Source of the DNA: Meandrina meandrites | Taxonomy: Eukaryota; Cnidaria; Anthozoa; Scleractinia; Meandrinidae | Reading direction: 5' to 3' | DNA length: 64,000 nt | NCBI GenBank assembly: GCA_963693305.1 | Contig: OY855914.1 | Location: forward strand, 19,887,472-19,951,471 | Shown here: in pieces, positions 57,358 to 64,000 of the stretch | Layout: each line of letters starts with the position of its first letter | Numbering within the stretch: the first letter of the stretch is position 1 | Notes under the pieces: generated by a model | What the model saw: only the letters and a program-made list of their open reading frames with translations | What the model was told of the DNA's origin: nothing | Database searches by the model: none | Program-made: the position numbers and the translations under genes

Positions 57358-60300
57358 GTGAGTATACTTCATATGTTTTGATAATATTGTGACTTTATTT
57401 TTATTATATTGCATCACTAACCTACTTACCTACCTACCTACCTACCTTGCTTACCTACCTATCTCGCTTGCCCGCTTGCCCGCTTGCCCGCTTGCCCGCT
57501 TGCCCGCTTGCCCGCTTGCCCGCTTGCCCGCTTGCCCGCTTGCCCGCTTGCCCGCTTGCCCGCTTGCCCGCTTGCCCGCTTGCCCGCTTGCCCGCTTGCC
57601 TGCCTGCCTGCCTGCTTTACTATTTTATTAGTTTTGTATTTTATTCTTTATTTTCATGTTTAGAGCCAATTGATGGCGGGTGGAGTGGATGGAGTAGCTG
57701 GGAATGTAAAAGCGATGGATGGCGATACAGATACCGCAAATGTGACAATCCCAGCCCAAAATATGGCGGAGATTATTGTCAAGGAGCTGGGAATGAAAAA
57801 ATTGATTGCCCAGAATGTGAGTTTGATTTACATAATTGCGAACACAAGTGTGCAGAAGAACTTGAACCTCCTAAGAGGTACAGATGCGGTTGTTTTTATG
57901 GCTTCAGACTGTCGTTAGACGGGAAAACATGTGATCGTAAGTATATTTCTTCCTTCTTAATAAATGTTATGTTTGTTATCATATGGTATAAAACTGGCTC
58001 AATTCAACGCTTATTACTAATTTTACTATACGAACAGACAATAATGATTCAACATCCTTAAAAAAGCGATTGTGGTAAATTATATTTTTTGCCACTAATA
58101 ATAGGGAGCTTACGTAAACTACGACGGCAACGGCAACGAGAACGTCACCAAACAAAAGGCTTAATGAGCAGAACAATAGCTCTGCACGTGCGTTTGAAGT
58201 CTTGGTACATTTCCTAGCCGTTCTCTGCAAATCAACAACGTAAAATGACCCAATTCTGCGTATTCTGGACAAAGTGAACCACGACGGCAAAATTTCAATT
58301 TTTCTATTTGGAGTAGAACGCTCTCTTTACACATTTAGCTTGAGCCAGTTCTTAAACCGACAGATACGCTGAATACATCTGAATAATCGCGAGATTCTAG
58401 AGTAAAATATAAATTCATTTTTCACCAGGCGTTGTCCTCGGCGTCGCCGTCCTGTTGCGTAAGGTCTCTAATACCTCTTCAAAAATGACGTCGCGATCGT
58501 TTCGAGAAACAAAGTCAACGCGAAGAAGCGGGAACTTTCAAGCTCGATTTTGCAGCGAAAAAGTGGCGAAAAATACCTATAGGCCGTATACACACTTAAA
58601 GACAGATACAAAAAAAAAAAACATTATTCAAATGGTTAGGTTGGCCTCTAAAATACATTTTCTCGAGAGCTAGAAAAGAAGTGATTCTGTCCCCGGTAAC
58701 ACAAGCAAAATGCGAGAAGACTCCCATCTCAGTTTATATCTCGCCTTTTAATTAGTTAATTTATATTTACTTTTCCCGGCAATTTAGAAATTACCTGTAA
58801 AACAACGAACTGGCCGGCTCCAAGCAACGGGCAAATATCTCAGAATTGTAGAGCTGCACACGTTGCATTTAAGGCTAGATGTTGTGTTGCGTGCAATTAT
58901 GGCTATGGAATTGTTGGGCCCCCATGCTCTCAGTGTGGCGGGGATAGTAATTGGAACCCAACAACGAGAGCAAACTGTCGAGGTAAGTTGCGTTCCCATG
59001 TTATTTTATTTTTCTATATATTTTTTTAACAATATAGATATTTTATTGAAACACACGAAAAAGGCATTGCTTACAACACAATTGTGTCTCTACCTAAACT
59101 ACTAAAAAAACAGTTACTTTCATGACAACACAATTACTTTCGTTAGTTACGGTACAGTTAAATTATTCACAGTACAATTACTAACTGTTTCTTACTTACA
59201 TAACATTACTACAGTACTTACAGTACAGTAGGATTGCATAAAGCGCTTGCGTTAAAAAACGACGGTTAACACTACTCAACACTACAATACTCTTGTTCCT
59301 AAAACTACAAATTCAGGTTATAAGCCCTATTACTAAACATTACATAAGAGTCAAAAGAAAAATTGGAAGAGTTGGCAAAGACGCGTATCTTCCCTTGGTT
59401 AGGCCATAGAGAAACTAACATAATAACATGATTGTAGATTTTCTCATAAAAGTACAATCCAGGAAACGTCTTAGAGCTAAAGGGACGATACTTGGTTGAG
59501 ACAGGGCGCCTATTGGGGACGGGACGCTTATAATATACTTTTTTGATTTAAAAATCGCAAAAGATATATTTAAATTTATATATTTTATATTTGGTTTGAA
59601 GAAGTTGTGCATCCCATTAAAATAACATGATAAAACAACCGAGATACTACGCGCTTTGTGATTGGCTGATGCCTGTCATCTATTAGAGTACAGACGTACA
59701 GATGACATCACTGCGTGTTGTGACTCGCGCGCGTAATCGTCAGAGTTCATAGTCCAAGTCAGTCTTCTCGGCAAAGTTTTAAAAACTTGTAGCGAAAACA
59801 ACAAGAGAAAGTTCAGGTTAATTAAATCTACATAGAGGAACAATCTGCCAAATAGTCTACACCTTTTGAGACATTTAATTACGCTAAACAAGCTTGAAGT
59901 AGACAGTGACAGTGAAATTTGTGTTTGTCCGATGCTCGAGCAGTTTGAAGCCGCTAGAGAAAATCCATGAATGAATGGCAATTGAACGCCGTTAAACGCT
60001 TACCTAAGTTAAAGCTTACAGAGTGCAAAGGAAATAAACGTCAGTTTCTTTTTTTGACATTATGTTCTTCCTTTATATTGCGTATTTTTAAAAAAATCGG
60101 TTGAACAGTGCTTCGTGATTACTGAAAACTATTAAACTCGAAATGAAAACAACCAAGGCTGACCGGTAGCGGTGCTTTTAGTAGCGATACTGAAGTGTAA
60201 AGAGTCTTGTATAAAACAAATAGATTCCATCTTGCAGTGCATCTGTTCAGTTATAGATCACAGAAGACTAACATGTGATGTTAAACACATTCCATGAGTC

Positions 60301-63179
60301 TGAGGCAACAGAGTAAACAGAGTGTAATTCAGACGGTCATTCAGAAACGAGGCGGAGATGATTGACATCCATGGATACTTGTGCTCTGAAGGTCGCGTGT
60401 GTTTGATAATCGCTGTGATATATCCTCAATATTCAATGAATTATTTGAAAGACATGTGAACTGAATGAAATGATCCTCGCAGTATGTAAGCAAGGATCAT
60501 TTCATTAATTTTATCATTAATCCGCAGTTCACATATGTCTGATATAGTTCATTACGTCCTTAGGATATATTAATAAAAAAAACAACAATAATTTTGTATA
60601 AAACAATAAATGCGACAACAGCTACATTGACCGTAGTTAGCAACTAAAGAAGTCTTACTTGTACCCTTTTCTATTCCTTGAGTCCTTTAAAATCAGGTCG
60701 TTCATACAACAACCATATGCAATTACATTTACACTCTGAAAAAATCAATAAAGCTAACAGCAAGGATTTTATTAGCAACAAGTAGATATATAGAGACTTT
60801 TATGAATGTATTCATTTTGAGTTAATCATTTAGATATCCCGTTCCAAACCTTCTTTATTTCAGAGAAAAAGTGTCCAAGCACCGGACAATGGGCAAAAGC
60901 ACCGGAAAATGGACACATTTCTCCGGAAATTTGTAAAAGTAACCCGATTCACGGTCAAAAGTGTTCATACGAATGCAATCCAGGCTACAAACGTATTGGA
61001 GCTGACTCAAACGAGTGTGACAATGGACACTGGAAACAAGGATACTTTTATTGCCAAGGTAAGGTTTATAAATTATATCAAGAGAAAAATAGCTAGTATA
61101 ACCACCTGCAAGATTCAATTTAGAGAGCTAAAGCACAGGCGTTTTTGAGCAACGGACGGCAGCCGGAAATGGAACCTTCTCGTCTTTAGCGCTTATTGTG
61201 AGCTTTTTGCTCCTAATTTCAAGTTGTAAGTGCTAAAAGCCGTCCGTTTCGCAAAAATGGCTGCGCTTAAGCTCTGTAATGTCTTGACTCAGTAACCTAC
61301 TGTTTGACTACAGTTTATTCAGCTGGTTATCTATATGTAAGTGATTTACTCTTGAGATAACTGACTGATTGATTGAAAGATTGACGGCCTTGACTAGCTA
61401 GCTAAGTAACTATATATCACGTTCAAAAACTTATAAAATAAAATAAAATAAATAAATAAATGGGAATTTGCAGTGGCACTTCGACAGAGCTGCTCTTCGT
61501 CCAATGTTCCCGATCGAATTGGAATTTTATTATTTTATTATTTATTATATTAATAATTAATAAAGAAAATACAACAGAAATTAATGTTTAACAAGTGCCT
61601 TTATATCTGATAAAGACACGGCTAAACTTTACATCTAATTTTCTAGGCCAAAAAAAAAAACAAAACAAACAAATCTAAGTATTAGTGCAAGAATGAGTTC
61701 ATCTACATCAGAAGATCTTGAAGCCGTCTTAAAACACTTGGCTGCGCCTCCTGTTTTAAACTTGAGAAAACACTGCTGCTCATTTATTAAACATTACGTA
61801 ATAGGACCGCGTGGAGTCCAATTCGGTCTGTAATCATGCGAATGCTTACAAATCGGAAAACAGTGAAGCGGGAGTCTGATTTGTTAACTACGAGTATGAT
61901 TACAGACTTAACCGTACCCAAATTCGCAAGTAGCCAATCAGAACTGCGATCTACTGTCTTGATATCCTAAGATATCAAGTCACTGACCTGACATACCACG
62001 ATATCATCGCCACTTTTAAGTAAAGTAGTTTTACTATGCGCTAAATTAAAACGATGATTTGCCAATAAAACAAAACCTCGTTATTAAGTTTAGCATGGGT
62101 TTACCGGGTGAATGGAGTAAAAGCTTTCCCGCCAAAAATTGACTAAAACGCGCTCACCAATTGAAAAATCTTTGCCTACCAGTTCTTAAAGAGTCAGATT
62201 GAAACAATAGAGTTGGAGTTCCCAAATGTTTTGCTAAATTTGGATTTTGAAGATTTAGAGACTGAAACTCCAAATAAACGAGTCATACAAATGTCAGAAG
62301 AGGAACTTGATAAAAGTGTTGAAAGACCAAGAAAAAAAAAAATTAATAGAAGCACCTAGTTTAAGCGTCTGATAAAACCATAAAGTCCAATCCACTAACG
62401 AAGCGGTGGGCCTTATTGATTTATCAGGCGCTTAAAATAATTATTATTTTCTCAAAGTACTAGGTACATATTTGCAAGCGCCAATTTCTGTTTCATTTAT
62501 CAATACATGCAAGTCAACTCAATTTGAACCATACACCTTGCAAAGCATAGCACCAACAAAGCGATTTTGCCGAGGTTTTTTTGGCTGAGTTTGGGTACGG
62601 TCAATACCGAATCGTACCTGTTTGGTACTCTTCTTCTGCATACTTGGATGGGTATTTTGGATCGACTGCGTCACGCCAAAATACGAATCATGGCTCGACC
62701 AATCCCGCTATGCAGCCGAAGCTTACAAAAAAGGTACGATTAGGTATAAGAATTAACGACACGAAGTCCTGCTAACAATTAATCATAATAACCATTACAA
62801 TTCCGGAGCCGTATATTTGTTGTAAAGTTTTTTCAGCACTCGCGATCGATGCATGACGTGGTGTGACGTTGCAACATGATTTAGCTGAATAAATTAATAA
62901 CTACGTGTTATTTTTTGTCTAAAGACAACGAAAAACCTTCATTTGGTGAAACCTGTCCTACCCCACGAAGTGTTTTTGCCGACGAAGGGAAAACTTCAGC
63001 CACAGTAAACTGGGGACCAGTGATAGCCACTGACAATGAGCAAGCTAGCGTTACCTGGTTTCCAAAAGAAGTGACGTCACCACATGTATTTTCTGAAGGA
63101 AGCCATACTGTGCTCTACACTGCTAAAGATCCAACAGGAAACACGGCAGAACCCTGCCTCTTCAGGGTCACAGTTCAAG
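57300..63179 (+). CDS. Gene B: secreted TSP1/EGF/sushi/HYR protein, partial
   Basis: Seen: five exons joined through phase-1 introns, with GT..AG borders throughout: signal peptide, TSP1+EGF, CCP, CCP, HYR. The gene runs on beyond the last donor at 63180. No membrane segment is present so far. Known: TSP1, CCP and HYR modules are adhesion or matrix modules in secreted and surface proteins. Inferred: an extracellular protein sharing module types with gene A, to which it lies head to head 28.8 kb away. The 3' part is missing, so the final architecture and any membrane anchor are unknown. Confidence 0.83.
57468..57612 (+). repeat. (CTTGCCCG)n minisatellite in gene B intron 1
   Basis: About 16 nearly perfect copies of an 8-bp unit, flanked by CCTA-type repeats on the left and TGCC repeats on the right. 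It ends about 50 bp before the acceptor of exon 2. It is open as a PACPLAR repeat in the same frame as exon 2, but I regard it as intronic. Confidence 0.9.
57664..57936 (+). CDS. Gene B exon 2: TSP1 + EGF-like
   Basis: A 91-codon phase 1-1 exon: acceptor tattttcatgtttag, donor GATC|GTAAGT. The WSGWSSW motif, the RYRYRKC strand and paired cysteines define a TSP1 repeat. An EGF-like module with six cysteines and a CFYGFRL core follows in the same exon. Confidence 0.88.
58105..58465. mobile_element. TIR element in gene B intron
   Basis: The ends GAGCTTACGTAAACTACGACGGCAACG and ...CGTCGCCGTCCTGTTGCGTAAGG are imperfect inverted repeats; internal AACGACGGC-type repeats. Confidence 0.55.
58788..58982 (+). 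CDS. Gene B exon 3: sushi/CCP-like module
   Basis: A 65-codon phase 1-1 exon without a usable Met, found by splice reading: acceptor cccggcaatttag, donor CGAG|GTAAGT. It shows WPAPSNGQIS, CNYGYGIVG and a final ANC, with extra cysteines (CCVAC, CSQC), so it is an atypical CCP. Confidence 0.78.
59000..60860. other. Gene B intron 3, AT-rich
   Basis: Contains TTACAGTACA-type short repeats (59110-59230) and an inverted repeat around AAATGATCCT (60466-60510). No further exon is seen. Confidence 0.5.
60864..61058 (+). CDS. Gene B exon 4: sushi/CCP module
   Basis: A 65-codon phase 1-1 exon: acceptor cttctttatttcag, donor CAAG|GTAAGG. It shows APENGHISPEIC, CNPGYKRIG and NGHW, a normal CCP. Confidence 0.86.
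61060..62924. other. Gene B intron 4
   Basis: Holds the truncated SINE, an inverted repeat with TTCGGTCTGTAATCAT / ATGATTACAGACT ends (about 61820-61912), and another with TTTAAGCGTCTGATAAA / TTATCAGGCGCTTAAA ends (62356-62436). No further exon is seen. Confidence 0.5.
61440..61530 (-). mobile_element. 5'-truncated copy of the same SINE
   Basis: The (AATAA)n tail and the next 70 bp match the 3' part of the 25781-26056 SINE, same orientation, inside a gene B intron. Confidence 0.8.
62925..63179 (+). CDS. Gene B exon 5: HYR module
   Basis: An 85-codon phase 1-1 exon: acceptor tttttgtctaaag, donor CAAG|GTACGA. It shows KPSFGETCP, VNWGPVIATDN, HTVLYTAKDPTGN and a final FRVTV, a clear HYR module. 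The donor shows that more exons follow outside the window. Confidence 0.88.
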
Positions 63180-63214
63180 GTACGAAGGATACGTGAAACT
63201 ATCATAGAAGTAAT

Positions 63215-63780
63215 CGTTTAAAAAGTGCGAGTTTCTCATCAGGGGCTCCAAACACCGAGAAAATATGAAAGGACGACGCCGAAGGCGGAGTGCTTTTATT
63301 GTTTCTAGTTGTTTGGAACCCCTGATGAAAAACGGAGCACGAGTTTTTTGAGCTGGCTTCTCAAATGCAACAATGGGAAATTATGCAGTGACATGTTTTG
63401 TCAAACGAAACAATAAGAAATTATGCAGTGTCAAATTGCCCTTTTCTGTGAAAACGCGATTGCATGTATGATTCATTAGCGTCCCAGCCATGAGAAAACG
63501 AAGGAACGGCGTGGTCTCGGAGCCGAAAATGGTTTACGAGGAAGATAATTAAGTCAAGAGAGTCGTATTCCCCGTTAACAAGGTATAAAAACAAATACAC
63601 GTTATGTTTTTAAACAATGGCGAAGAACTTTGGTGGAGAAAAATTTGCATTAGGTTTCGAAGCGTTCAACTCTCTGAATTGTTTGCAAAGCAAGTTTGTC
63701 ATTGAAGTAGAACAAAAAAAAAACGAAGAGTGATATCCACCAAAAACAATTTATGTAATAGTAATTTAGTATCCGACGCT
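63215..63780 (-). repeat. Dispersed repeat, copy 2
   Basis: Inverted relative of 160-790, starting 35 bp after the donor of gene B exon 5, so it is intronic. Confidence 0.75.
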
Positions 63781-64000
63781 ATCTGTATTTAAGGAATTGT
63801 TGTTAGCACTATTTCCGATTTCATGAGTTGTATTGTTAAAAAATTTCAAGTTTACTACGGACTAATAAATATTAATTGATTAAAATTCAGTGAAGACTGA
63901 TTACAGATAACTGATTACTTGTTTTCGTGTGAACGGTGAAGTGGAAGCTTTTGAAAAGGATGACATCACAGCATCTGCTCTCGCGCCTAATTGTCTTTTT

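Noticed and set aside
57447..58061. A 204-residue frame through the minisatellite and TSP1/EGF
   Set aside because: It runs over a clear acceptor and a clear donor; the spliced exon 57664-57936 with a separate signal-peptide exon explains the domain content better.

Overview
The window looks like nuclear DNA of an animal, most likely an anthozoan cnidarian such as a stony coral (inference). It has AT-rich introns of about 0.3-1.5 kb with GT..AG borders. Its extracellular proteins are built from phase-1 modules (YWTD propeller, EGF, sushi/CCP, hyalin repeat HYR, TSP1). It is also crowded with foldback MITEs, tRNA-derived SINEs, a Penelope-like element and a Crypton-type tyrosine recombinase. 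There are no operons, bacterial signals or CRISPR arrays.

Gene A is on the minus strand (28497 down to 8853). I assembled 26 coding exons that keep one open frame of 6473 nt, about 2157 residues; the signal-peptide exon(s) upstream were not found. Order: three LRP-type YWTD propellers, each followed by an EGF module; 3 CCP; HYR; 3 CCP; HYR; 2 CCP; 2 HYR; a six-cysteine CCP; a 162-residue linker with an RRRR furin-type site; an ephrin-receptor-like (GCC2/GCC3) module; one transmembrane helix; and a 70-80 residue tail with NPIY and YEQL. It reads as an LDL-receptor-related protein joined to an SVEP1/hyalin-like ectodomain. Several exons have no start codon and are visible only by splice-site reading. 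The second half of the 3' end lies in a 644-bp perfect-looking foldback element that supplies an AATAAA signal.

Gene B is on the plus strand (57300 to beyond the window end). A signal-peptide exon is followed by TSP1+EGF, CCP, CCP and HYR exons, all phase 1, and continues past 63179. Genes A and B are head to head and share module types, so they may belong to one local family of secreted or surface proteins.

The 28.5-57 kb interval between them is accessory DNA. Three diverged copies of a block of about 4 kb (about 30100-33600, 43540-47830, 48540-52720) each carry a minus-strand exon of a small Cys-containing secreted peptide; the third block has a nearly identical 762-bp tandem duplication of it. 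Between blocks 1 and 2 lie a LINE 3' end, a 92-bp satellite, a TA-flanked Tigger-type MITE and an intact 441-residue tyrosine recombinase. The DNA to the left of block 3 lacks about 3.2 kb, including that recombinase, which is present to the left of block 2. Blocks 2 and 3 also carry the same Penelope-like segment in opposite orientations.
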